This document shows positions 1 to 12,515 of a stretch of DNA of 64,000 nucleotides, piece by piece. A program made the position numbers and the translations under genes. Numbering within the stretch: the first letter of the stretch is position 1; every line of letters starts with the position of its first letter. Source of the DNA: Aspidiotus rigidus (Eukaryota; Arthropoda; Insecta; Hemiptera; Diaspididae); contig JAVHKY010000026.1 of the NCBI GenBank assembly GCA_035079385.1, forward strand, positions 2,003,501 through 2,067,500. The letters run 5' to 3'. The notes below the pieces were generated by a model that worked only from the letters and a program-made list of their open reading frames with translations, searched no databases and was not told the DNA's origin.

Positions 1-518
1 AGCTTCCTGACAGCCAAATAGCGATTTCTGTGAACACGATACGAATACGTGGTATATTTCCCCAAAAATGATGGAACTATGTATAAAAATTGAAAATTTC
101 AAAATTCTAAACCTCGATATGTGGGCGAGGCTTTTTCACAGATGAAGTATTGATAAAATTGTTAGCGGAGAGAGTTTCTAAACCTATTTTTAATGCGAGA
201 ATGGAAGAAAACTGAAATCAATTTTAGTGTTTACCTGTTTTTCTGGTGTTTCTGAGAACGTCTCATGGAGTCGTTTCTAAGCGGAAATACGAGTAATTAT
301 TCTCATAGTGCTATATAATGTCATAGCCTCTAGAGAGTTGTTTGTCGTATACTTTGAACGAATTTACTGGGGCGTATTTACAGTAAATAGTTTTAGAATT
401 TATTCGAGATCCATCTACCTCATTAACCTGTTTTTAGCCTGGAGCTTGAGGTCACTTCTGAGCAGAATATTATATTTGTCTCTTCTTGAATTACTGTTTC
501 GAACTGTGGTTAAACCCA
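1..518. other. Gene-free, AT-rich sequence
   Basis: I see no gene, RNA or repeat that I can name. The open frame at 308-601 runs into the LTR of the element starting at 523 and has no recognisable protein signature, so I do not call it. Confidence 0.5.
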
Positions 519-522
519 TATA

Positions 523-749
523 TGTAAGATTCCGTCAAGCCGCAATCTCGGTAACTGCGCTACTCGCAGAGAGGTTTGGCAGGCGTTGGTATATTAGGTA
601 GTAGGACGGTTGATGTTATCATCTTCCAAGCTACGACATGTCGTTGGCACACAATCGGAACTGTGAACTTTTTGTTGATTCAGTGTTTATCACTGCAATC
701 TCAGAAGTATTGTTGTATTTCGTGAGCTGTCCCACAGTACAGTCTTACA
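523..749 (+). repeat. 5' LTR of TRIM-like element
   Basis: 227-bp repeat beginning TGTAAGATTCCG and ending CAGTCTTACA. It is nearly identical to 946-1172, and TATA (519-522) precedes it. Confidence 0.8.
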
Positions 750-945
750 AATCAACAAAAAGCAGTTTCCGAAATATGACGGAACATCGAGCATGGATTA
801 ATGCCCTGCTGGTTATAAGAGGCAAATTGACCCGCCAGTGATAAGAGGCGCCCGCCGGTTTTAAGGGAAAACTTTTTACCCGCCGGTTTTCAGGGGATCT
901 AGCCAGATCTTGGTAGTCGATGACTCCCTTTCTGAAATGGGGGGA

Positions 946-1172
946 TGTAAGATTCCGTCAAGCCGCAATATCGGTAACTGCGCTACTCGCAGAGAGGTTT
1001 GGCAGGCGTTGGTATATTAGGTAGTAGGACGGTTGATGTTATCATCTTCCAAGCTACGACATGTCGTTGGCACACAATCGGAACTGTGAACTTTTTGTTG
1101 ATTCAGTGTTTATCACTGCAATCTCAGAAGTATTATTGTATTTCGTGAGCTGTACCACAGTACAGTCTTACA
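946..1172 (+). repeat. 3' LTR of TRIM-like element
   Basis: 227-bp repeat preceded by a purine-rich tract at 934-945 and followed by TATA (1173-1176). The direct copy is at 523-749. Confidence 0.8.
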
Positions 1173-1176
1173 TATA

Positions 1177-4292
<3,116 letters not shown>

Positions 4293-4298
4293 TTAGAG

Positions 4299-4552
4299 CA
4301 GGCATGTCAAACATGGTCGAGTGCGGCCCGTGTCCAACTTCTAGAATCTGGTTGAAAAAAATTAAACTCTAAAATCTAGAATTCAACTTTTTTCCCTACC
4401 ATTTTTCGGTGTCATTATATTTTATGCAGCGCTCATTGTTCCACTTGTGCGAGTGAGAAATTTTTTATATTCTTTAGGTTTAATCTGTGGCCCGCAAGCA
4501 AGCTGAAGACTGCAATGCGGCCAGTACGATTAATATGAGTTTGATACACCTG
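4299..4552. mobile_element. hAT-type MITE with perfect 8-bp target duplication
   Basis: A 254-bp non-coding insertion flanked by GGTTAGAG on both sides (4291-4298 and 4553-4560). Its ends are imperfect inverted repeats: CAGGCATGTCAAAC at the left and GTTTGATACACCTG at the right. Inside are GCGGCCCG and GTGGCCCGC motifs, a composition common in short hAT-derived elements of animals. The 8-bp duplication and CAGG...CCTG-type ends are hAT features. It lies in the junctophilin intron just 5' of exon 2 in the sense of transcription. No transposase remnant is present, so it was mobilised in trans. Confidence 0.85.
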
Positions 4553-4560
4553 GGTTAGAG

Positions 4561-7500
4561 CTTGGTCGTGGCCATTAGTACAAATATTTCGAATTTTTGG
4601 AATAAAGGTGAACTATCGAAAGTATTTTTGACGGTGCGCTTTTCGATATCTCTCTTCATTATGGCGCAATACTTAGGTTAAGTTACCGCGGTTTGTTGTG
4701 AGGCGTAACGTATGTTATCGAGTTACAAAATTTCAAATAGTATATTGTTCTCAACGTCGAAAATACTTCTAGAAATACTTTTTTTTTTTTTTTCTACACC
4801 GTTTATTAAAAAAATAAGAAGAAATAAGGGCTTCGACACTGATAGTTCATCCTCATTCCAAAAGTTTGAAATTTGCTTATAATTATCACACGTCTCGAAA
4901 TTATGAGGAATCCCTCCAACTTTATGTTTGTAGTTTGGGTTTGAAAATTTTACGACCCATTCAACTACACGTTGGGTTATTAGCTCGGAAAGAAGTGTTG
5001 GAGATTTGTAATGAACGCTAAAGGTTAAAATTTTTTCAAGTCCTTGAAGTAAATTAAGGTTATCGATGACGTCATGGAGCGTCTCGCGTGACAAAGATTC
5101 TCGACTAACCGATTGACCAGCCTATTTACTGGATGTTAGGCTTGGCACAATGAAAGCTGAACCACCATTCACATAGCAGCTAGTAGAGGCCTAGTGTACC
5201 GTATGTCAGACCTTTTAAGTCTGTTCAGTAGGTCAAGGTCATTGATGACGTCATAAATCGTCTCACGTTTTACAGATTTCCGGTTGACCCCCAGCCCAAT
5301 GACATATACGTAAATGGGAGACGGACAATTCTTCAGTGAAGCAGTATTGCCACGAGGGAGCAGCGGAGAGCCCAAAAAGGAGAAAGGAGCGAGTTCAACG
5401 CTTCGCAGTCGTGCTATGACTTTTTCTTCATGGTTTGAGGAACGAATCAAAAAGGACCATGGGATCGGGGATTTTTCAATCGCGGTTGAGACCAAAGGTT
5501 GTGTCACGATATGAGATTATTGGCGAACAACAATAAGATTTTAGGGCATAAGCAGGAGTTAGAATGGGAGGGAGGAGAGTGTGGCTTGCTTGGAAGGTAA
5601 GGTCACTACGTCGTCTTATGGAAGGCCGGTATGACCAGGAAACCAGAGAAAGGCAATTGAAGAAAGAGAAGACGTTGACGTTTGGAGAATTTTAAGTTGC
5701 GCTGAATGATAAAAGATGAAAACTTTATTAGGGTGTTATCACCAAGACAATAAGCCAAGTAAGGAAAGTGTCTATATTAGTTCTTTGCTGATTACTTGTA
5801 CTATTATTATTCACGTCTAGTATACTGTACGTCAAGTTGACTTTAGCTTTTGGATCCTTAGTCTAGAACACGCGAATATAGATCACAGTATAAGCCAGGC
5901 TGAATCGCTTTGAGTGTACTATATATTAAGCTGAATAGCTCTAAGGGCTCATTTGCTCCGCTCGTTCGTCCCCTTCTCAGCCTCGTATACTGTATGTTTT
6001 ATGTGATTTGATTATGAGTCACTTAATAGAACATATTAATGTTATCTCGTATACTATAAGTTAGGCTAACTAGCTCGACTTCGTTCTGTATCCTTAGCGA
6101 ACTAGCTCTAAGGGACTCACTCGCTTTCGAATAGTAAGTAAAATTTCACAGAACAGCTTCTCAATGGATAGTCCAGTATATAGTATGTTTCGCCCCCTTT
6201 CTTAGCCTCCTCCAAGTTCAGTATACTGTCCATGTACAGGTCCAGTATAAGCTTAGTATAATACTATTGTACAAGAAGAGGTCAGAGCCGTAGGAATGTA
6301 CGGATGCAAATTCAGGAATTAGGTAGGGGAGAGGCTAGTTTTGTATTAGGGCTTTGGATTGACGGGAATTATCCCAATAGCCTGGTACAAGTCTAGTGTA
6401 CTTTATAGGTCTAGTATAAGTCTACTTCTAGTATAAAGCTAGTATACAAGGTCCGAACCACACGAACGTACAGACGCAAATCCAAGAATTAGGTAGGAAA
6501 GAGGTTGACGAAAACTCTTACAAGTCCCGAGGTTATGGTTGTGCGGACTTACGGACATACAGACGCAAATTGTGGGGAAGAGGTCAGAGCAAAGACATAA
6601 AATATGTTAAAATCATTCCTCTCCGGCACTGTAATAATAAAAGTTTTCTGGCGTCAACAGATAATAAAGATCATGTTCTATTTGTTTGTGATCCCTTCAA
6701 ATCCAGCCCCCTTCTCAATCTGAAAAGCCCTACTTTTGCCTGGTATGTCAAAGGCATCCAGTGTATTACGCTCATGGTTCATAGACGGGCTCCTTCACTC
6801 CGCTGGTTCGTGTTCTCCTTTTAGTTCAGTAGAGCCTAATTTAATTCTAGATCTCCATTTATATAACTTGGGTTTACTTTGCAGTATACTTGGCTCATGA
6901 CTCCACTGACGGGCTCATTTCTGTTTAGCCTATTGTAGCCTAGTATGTCTCTGAACCATAACTGATAGCACCTTAGGCCTACCTCAACCTAGTAATATTA
7001 AAGGCAACGGTATATTAGGCTCATGGCTCCCTTGACGGGCTCACATGCCCCGCTCATTCGCCTTCTTTTGTATTGCAGATCAGACCAAGTCAAGCTTTGC
7101 TATTCTTAATGGGGGGGGGGGGGGGGGGGTAATCCAGCATGTCGAGCTTAGTATATTGTAGTATATTGCATGTTGGCCCAGTATACTAAATGTCAAAACT
7201 AGTATTGAGGAGTAACGAGGGAGAGGGGGTATTCACAGAAAAAATTGTGAAGTCATAAAAATTTCAGCCCCAAGTCTTACATGATAGGTGGGGAACTTGG
7301 GAAAGTTACAGCTTCTGAGCTATATATGATCGGGGGAGGGGGAACTTGGAAAAATTTCAGCCCCCAAGCTTTATACAATAAGAGACTACTCGGAAAAATT
7401 TCGAGTCTCGAGCTGTATATGACAGGAAAGAATCTTTCAGAATTTTTTTTTTCGAAATTTTATTGCATAGAAAATATTCTCATTGGATTTCAATAATTAT

Positions 7501-8059
7501 TTCTGTCTCATTCCACACAACTATCGCAGAAAAATTTGTTCGGAAAATATACGAATAAGACATTCGATATTCGAATGTATAAACCTGAAAAAAATTTCCA
7601 AATAGCTTTCACATATAAAGACTGAAATGTCAAATAAATATCAATCTGTTTCCGACGTTTCGTGTCAAGAGCACAAAGACGAAAAGGAAAATCTTCCGGG
7701 AGATTATAGTTTGCCATACGCGGTACAAGGATATCGATGAAGGTCAATTTTATCTCGCATTGCGCAGCTTGATATTCAGTACCTACCAAAATATGTACCT
7801 AGCGCGTTTAGTTTCATCATACTTCATACCACCTGTAAGAGTGTAGGATTTTATTCTGCATGAGTAACCGCGTAGGCAGTAAGAGCTGACTTTTTTTCAT
7901 GAAATACAAAATATTTTTACATATTTTTGTACAGCGCGTGAATTGAAAAAGATGGATCACATTGTGAAAGCCATTCTTGATCGAGAAATAAGACAAATAT
8001 TTACAGGTTTTCGATAGATATTTCGTTAATGATCGTATACGTTAAATTTCGTCCTAAGA
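4561..8059. other. Repeat-rich, gene-free intron sequence
   Basis: No gene is supported. From about 5740 to 7230 the sequence is full of short near-palindromic AGTATAC, AGTATAA and CTAGTATA motifs mixed with the phrase GACGGGCTCA...CGCTCGTTCG. A G homopolymer sits at about 7110-7129. Degenerate copies of the 45-bp CTCGAGCTATATATGATAGG-type minisatellite unit occur at about 7262-7450. Two TGACGTCA octamers lie at 5067 and 5246. Open frames here are short and lack signatures. Confidence 0.5.
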
Positions 8060-8460
8060 AAATTCTGGAAAACGAAATTTCATTCATGCAAGGACACTAT
8101 TTAGTGTGAAATTCCTTCACAGTTTTTATTTATATTAAACACGACGTTCCGAACTAGTATAGTCATATTCCTCGTCGTTCGCACGGCTTAATTATGAGTA
8201 ATAGAGCATGTTGACGTTTCCTTTGGATTGGGAAAAATTTTAGATTATAAATTTTGCAGAGGCAGGATTGTGGGGAACTTTCGGGTTTTGTCACCTGAAG
8301 AGTCGAAAAGATTCCGGCTCTCTTTTTCATTCAGAAAAATATTACCCTTTCGTTCTATTCAAATTCTTAGACACATAAGGCTTTCCCGCGCAGTTTTTAT
8401 TTACATGAATCACGACGTTTCGAACTCGTCGAGTTCTTCAGGTGAATACTGATAACAAAA
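8060..8460. mobile_element. Penelope-like element terminal-repeat remnant
   Basis: Two diverged tandem copies of a roughly 270-bp unit. They are recognised by a shared block, TTTATTTA followed closely by CACGACGTT(C/T)CGAACT, at about 8124-8157 and 8396-8430. Part of the unit (8185-8365) is clearly similar to 12318-12512. That second copy lies directly downstream of a Penelope-type GIY-YIG remnant, so I infer this is the terminal repeat region of the same element family. A hammerhead-like motif is readable on the minus strand near 8404-8445. No coding sequence remains. Confidence 0.5.
8404..8445 (-). ncRNA. Hammerhead-ribozyme-like motif
   Basis: On the minus strand the order is TCAC, CTGAAGA, a 13-nt hairpin-forming segment, GAAACGTC, GTGA. 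This matches a type I hammerhead: core CUGANGA and GAA, a self-complementary ACGU as a minimal stem III, C at the cleavage position, and stem I formed by UCAC with GUGA. The weak point is stem II, whose complementary bases are offset by two from the expected register. Penelope-like elements are known to carry hammerheads of this minimal type. Activity is not shown by sequence alone. Confidence 0.35.
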
Positions 8461-8736
8461 CAAGTAAATAAAGATATTTTTTATTTTTTATTTTTTATTT
8501 TTACGAGCACTAGAGCTACACGAGGGCTATTGGCTCGGCGTTACAAAAGTTATGAAAGTAATATCATAAATAACACATAAGAAAAGGAGGTTTCAAGGAA
8601 GTTGGTAGAGTAAGGAAAAGTGAGGAAGGATAAAGGATGGAATATAATGTCGAGTGTAACTGTTTCAGGTAATGGTGTGTAAAAGTTTACAATGTGTGTA
8701 TGTAGAAGGTTGTAGAGGTATAGTCGATGTATGTGT

Positions 8737-9285
8737 TCAGATGTGAGCGTAAAAGTCAGTTTGTCTTAGGTAATGTAGGATATTCGAAATGATGTCCTGG
8801 TTGTTTTTGAGTGCTTGGGTGAGTGAAGAGGGGGTATTTGAAGAAGAGCGAAGGGGTAAAAGTCTGGGGCATGCAAAAAAGTGTTCCACTGTTAATTTGT
8901 CTTTTTGACAGTAGGGACATGAGGGAGGGGTTAGGATGTAGGGATTGATGAGGTGGGTGTGAGTAATTTTTGTGTGACCAATTCTGAGACGAGAGAGAAT
9001 TACTTCTTCTCTTCTTGTGTTTTGAATGGAGGATACCCAAGAAACCGGTTTTTTTTTGATACTGAGAAGTTTATTATTTGTTTGATTTTCCCAAAGAGTG
9101 TTCCATGATTGTGTGATGAGAGAACGATAGTAATTTTTGTAATCTAGGGTTGGTAGGGGTGAATTATCAGTTATTTGACTGAGGGAGGTAGCTTGTTTAG
9201 CGGCTTGATCAACTGCGTCGTGGTCGGGGAAATTGGTGTGTCCAGGGATCCATATGAAGATAATTTGAGTGTTGATTGTTTCCAA
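8737..9285 (-). pseudogene. RNase H C-terminus and zinc knuckle of the I-like retrotransposon
   Basis: A 182-codon open stretch containing the end of RNase H (the WIPGHT motif followed by an AVDQAAKQA helix with its aspartate) and the C-terminal knuckle CPYC...H...C. The frame upstream (towards 9660) continues the same domain with TDGS, TAEL and LTDS active-site motifs but is separated by an in-frame stop near 9313. It is therefore part of a broken element polyprotein, not a host gene. Confidence 0.85.
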
Positions 9286-10097
9286 AGTGTGTAGTGTGAG
9301 AAAGATGCGTTAGATTATAGGGTTAGAGTTGTATGCGTCTGTAAGGGAGTGGAGTGAAGAAAGTGAGTCGGTGAGAATAATGAATTTACCGTTTGGGGGT
9401 AATTGAGAGAGGTGGGAAAGGCAGGAAAAAATGGCCATCAGTTCGGCTGTAAAAATAGAGGCTATATTTCGGATGCGATGAGAAGATGTTTCCCCGTCGA
9501 TGGAGTATGCGTAAGCTGCTTTAGTAGGTGTTTTCGACCCATCGGTAAGGCAAAGTGAATGGTCAGGGTATTCTTGAAGTAGTTTGTTGATATGTTGGGT
9601 AAAACCAGGTTTGTCAGATTTTGGGATTTCTGTGAGATCTAGGCGTATTTTAGGTTGAGGGAAGGTCCAAGGGGGGAAGGTTGTGTATATGGGTTCTAGG
9701 GGATGTGCTACGAACGGTTTGTTGATCAGGTGATTGAATTGAAAGCGAATATGTTTGGTGGAGGACTGGTTGTGATTGTGGTGAAAGATTCGGTTAAAGA
9801 TTGGGAGTTGTGGGAATTGTGCTACAGAGGATAAAAAGTTGGAGGTTAGGATGAGCCTTCGAAAGTGAAGGGCAGGATCTGGGGCTTCTGCACACAGGCT
9901 AAGTTTGGGGCTGGTGCGATAAGCTCCCAGGGCAATCCTGAGAGAAGATGTCTGGATGGGGTCGAGTAAGGCAAGGACGGTTTTTTTCGCTGTGTTGTAG
10001 ATCGGGGAACCGTAATCTAATTTTGAGCGAATAAGACTTTTGTATAGAAGAAGGAGTAACTTTCTGTTGCAGCCTTTAGATGGATGAGATATGTATT

Positions 10098-10758
10098 AAC
10101 AGGGAACCTGTTTTATGGGGGGCTATTTGAGAAATCTGCCGTGCGCCGTCCGCCGTCCGCCGTGCGCCGTCCAGCGAAAAACTTAGAAAAATTTCGACCC
10201 TCGAGCCATATATGATAGGAGAGGGACTTAGAAAAATTTCGACTCTCGAGCTATATATGATAGGAGGGGGACTTAGAAAAATTTCGACTCTCGAGCTATA
10301 TATGATAGAAGGGGGACTTGGAAAAATATCGACTCTCGAGCCATATATGATAGGAGGGGGACTTAGAAAAATTTCGACTCTCGAGCTATAGATGATAGGA
10401 GGGGAACTTAGAAAAATTTCGACTCTCGAGCTATATATGATAGAAGGGGGACTTAGAAAAATTTCGACTCTCGAGCCATATATGATAGGAGAGGGACTTA
10501 GAAAAATTTCGACTCTCGAGCTATATATGATAGAAGGGGGACTTAGAAAAAATTTCGAATCTCGAGCTATAGATGATAGGAGGGGAACTTAGAAAAATTT
10601 CGACTCTCGAGCTATATATGATAGGAGGGGGACTTAGAAAAATTTCGACTCTCGAGCTATATATGATCTAGGCTTCCTTGAATTTTCAATACCAAATCTC
10701 ATTCGAATCATAAAACAGGTTCCCTGCGTTCCTCGTTTAACTTCGTTAAGGAAGCCGT
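10098..10758 (-). mobile_element. Minisatellite-bearing repeat element, copy A
   Basis: This 661-bp segment splits the reverse-transcriptase frame of the surrounding retroelement. At one end is AACAGGGAACCTGTTTTATG; the inverted partner ATAAAACAGGTTCCCTG is at 10710-10726. Beyond it come GTTCCTCGTTTAACTTCG and AAGGAAGCCGT. Between the ends lie a GC-rich tract (CGTCCGCC-type repeats, about 10138-10180) and 11 units of a 45-bp minisatellite. The same parts occur in the same order, but in opposite orientation, at 41425-42700. No protein is encoded. The class of element is unknown; the inverted CAGGGAACCTGTTTTAT segments suggest a non-autonomous DNA transposon. Confidence 0.75.
10180..10668 (-). 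repeat. 45-bp minisatellite array, about 11 units
   Basis: Successive units contain GAAAAATTTCGACTCTCGAG followed by CTATATATGATAGGAGGGGG, with a period of 45-46 bp. Variation is mainly CCATATATG versus CTATATATG and AGGAGGGGG versus AGAAGGGGG. Because 45 is a multiple of three, a repetitive open frame (10392-10592) arises, but nothing indicates it is translated. Confidence 0.9.
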
Positions 10759-11117
10759 CATTTTTTTATTATGTTTAGAGCGCGTGTGCATTTGGCTTTG
10801 AGGGTTTTAATGTGGGGGGCCCAGGTAAGTTTTTGGTCAAAATGTAAGCCGAGAAGTTTGCCGTAGTTACGAGATGGGATTTGGAAGTTTTGTAAAATTA
10901 GAGGAGGTAAGGAGGGGATAGGATTTCTTTTTTTGAAAATAACTGAGTAGGTTTTCGAGGAAGAAAATCTAAATCCTCTTTTTGATGTCCATGTGGTGAT
11001 TGAGTTAAGGGTATCCTGTAGGAGTCTGTGGGCTCTTTGCGGATTTGCTGAACGGATAGTGATGTTATAATCATCAGCGAAAAGACGCTGGGTGAGGGGG
11101 GGAGGGGGGTTACACAT
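10758..11117 (-). pseudogene. Reverse transcriptase core of the I-like retrotransposon
   Basis: The translated minus strand has the FADDYNI catalytic box, a TWTSKRGF-type palm segment and the LGLHFDQKLTWAPHI block. This is the order found in jockey/I-group reverse transcriptases. The frame stops at the edge of the repeat element inserted at 10098-10758, and the missing continuation is found on the other side of that element. Confidence 0.85.
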
Positions 11118-11315
11118 TTGGTGATATCATTTATTGCTATATTAGAAAAAGTAAAACACTGAAGACTTCTCCTTGAGGGACTCCATTTTGGACCGAAAGG
11201 GGAGGGAAGGTTATGTTATTGATTCTTACTAGGAGGGTTCTGTCGTTGAGAAAAGTTTGTAGGATGTTAGGGAGGTGAATAAAGAGATGAAGAAAGATAT
11301 AATTATCAAAAATTA

Positions 11316-11900
11316 GATGTCCCGAGTCCCCCTCCTATCATATAAATCTAAGAACCTGAAGTTTTTACAAGTCCCCTCCTGTCATATACACCTCAACAGT
11401 GGAAATTTTAACAGCGAGCCTGTTTTATGGGGGTGTTTTTTGAGAAGTTTGCCGTGTGCCGTACGCCGTCCTGATGGTGGAGAATCCTACATTGAAGAAA
11501 AAAAAAAGATTTTGACAAAGTGCAACGCTGTTTTTAGAAATACTGTATAATGTGTATGAAAGTGCCGTACTCGCGTCGGAAGGACATATTTTTGTAATTT
11601 TATCAATTTCACTTTACTTTATTGTTTATTATTCTCATTAAAGGGGGAAAAAAATTATTTCATATAAATTTTTCATTACTTCGCGACCTACTTAGAACTA
11701 CTTCACGACCCATACTTTGAAAACCGCTGCTCTAGCCATATATGATGGGAGGGGGACTTGAAAAAATGTTGACTGTCTAGCCATATATTTCTTCTCAGTC
11801 CCCCTCCTATCATATATAGCTCGGAGGACGAAATTTTTCCAAGTCCCCCTCTAATAATATAAAGTTCGTGGGCCAAAATTTTTCCAATTCCCCCTCCCCT
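11316..11900. repeat. Fragments of the minisatellite-bearing repeat family
   Basis: Partial units of the 45-bp motif occur at about 11320-11400 and 11735-11890. At 11400-11475 the family end AACAG(C)GAGCCTGTTTTATGGG is followed by a GCCGTGTGCCGTACGCCGTCC tract, as in copies A and B. The stretch between, 11480-11735, holds nothing I can name. Confidence 0.6.
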
Positions 11901-11959
11901 CTCCGTGACGTCATCAACCTCGCTCGCGGGCGAAAATTTCCTGAAAGCATCCCCACCAA

Positions 11960-12290
11960 AAGAGATAGCGGATTCCCCGCTAAAAAAGATCAGGTGTTGT
12001 CTACTGTATCCCATGTTCCGGATGTCCCCAGGTGTACGTGGGAGAGACTTTTTAACTCCTACAGAAGAGGATCTACCAACACACCTACGATCAGAAAAAG
12101 CTCCATGATGAGGATGCTTTAGCTTGTCATGCTAAAAACAATAGCCATACTTTTAAATTTGAAAACAACTCTATCATCGCATACGAAAAAAAACTACAAA
12201 AAAGGGAAAATAAGGAAGGTGGTGTTGAAATTATAAAACGTAACTGTGCTAATTTTAAAGATGATCGGAAGGTTCTCACGCCCATATAAG
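11960..12290 (+). pseudogene. Penelope-like element, GIY-YIG endonuclease remnant
   Basis: In the plus strand the frame from about 11985 reads SGVVYCIPCSGCPQVYVGET, the N-terminal strand pair of a GIY-YIG nuclease with the extra cysteines (C-x2-C) seen in Penelope-like elements. After a frameshift, about 12130-12275 encodes the C-terminal part with HAKNNSHTFKF and a following KKLQKRENK helix, also typical of the family. The reverse transcriptase half is absent upstream. This is a 5'-truncated, frameshifted copy. Its downstream region (12318-12512) is shared with 8185-8365. Confidence 0.75.
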
Positions 12291-12317
12291 CCCCGGTAAT
12301 AACCGCGCTTGAGGGTC

Positions 12318-12512
12318 GTCGTTCATAGCTTAATCATGAGTAATAGAGAATAATATTGACGTTTCCTTTGGACTGGGAAAAATTTCAGATTATAAATTTT
12401 CAGAAAGGCAGGATTGTGGAGAAATTTCAACTTTTGTCACCTGAAGAGTGGAAAATATTCTGGCTCATTCTTTCATTCAGAAAAATATTACCTTTTCGAT
12501 TCTATTCGAAGG
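12318..12512 (+). repeat. Penelope-like 3' region shared with 8185-8365
   Basis: The two blocks share long stretches such as TTGACGTTTCCTTTGGA(C/T)TGGG, GATTATAAATTTT and TGTCACCTGAAGAGT in the same order. Its position immediately after the GIY-YIG remnant makes it the 3' flank of that element. Confidence 0.6.
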
Positions 12513-12515
12513 TCC

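Larger units (their letters stand above)
523..1172 (+). mobile_element. TRIM-like miniature LTR retrotransposon
   Basis: Two direct repeats of exactly 227 bp (523-749 and 946-1172) flank only 196 bp of internal sequence with no coding capacity. Each repeat starts TGTAAGA and ends TCTTACA, giving the TG...CA ends and short inverted termini of LTRs. I count about three differences between the copies. A purine-rich tract (GAAATGGGGGGA, 934-945, with one T) abuts the second repeat where a polypurine tract is expected. The tetranucleotide TATA flanks both ends (519-522 and 1173-1176) as a target duplication. I could not identify a tRNA primer-binding site. This layout defines a terminal-repeat retrotransposon in miniature, which needs proteins from another element. 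The near identity of the repeats implies a recent insertion. A tandem duplication is the alternative, but the CA/TG ends and flanking TATA argue against it. Confidence 0.8.
8478..11315 (-). mobile_element. I-like non-LTR retrotransposon, 5'-truncated and interrupted
   Basis: Read on the minus strand, this carries the 3' half of a non-LTR retrotransposon with reverse transcriptase and RNase H. From 11315 downward come the VPQG block (near 11180), the catalytic FADD box (11070-11081) and LGLHFDQKLTW (near 10840). Then comes a foreign insertion at 10098-10758, after which RSKLDYG resumes near 10020. RNase H follows at about 9560-9200 (TDGSK, TAEL, LTDS and the WIPGHT...D block), and finally a C-terminal CPYC...H...C knuckle at about 8890-8930. 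It ends in an A-rich (AAAAATA)n tail near 8478. An RNase H domain in the second ORF points to the I group. Scattered stops and frameshifts make it inactive. It is truncated at 11315 against a minisatellite-family sequence. Confidence 0.85.

Noticed and set aside
7110..7129. G homopolymer as a G-quadruplex
   Set aside because: A single long G run near an assembly-prone repeat may be a sequencing artefact, and nothing links it to a gene.
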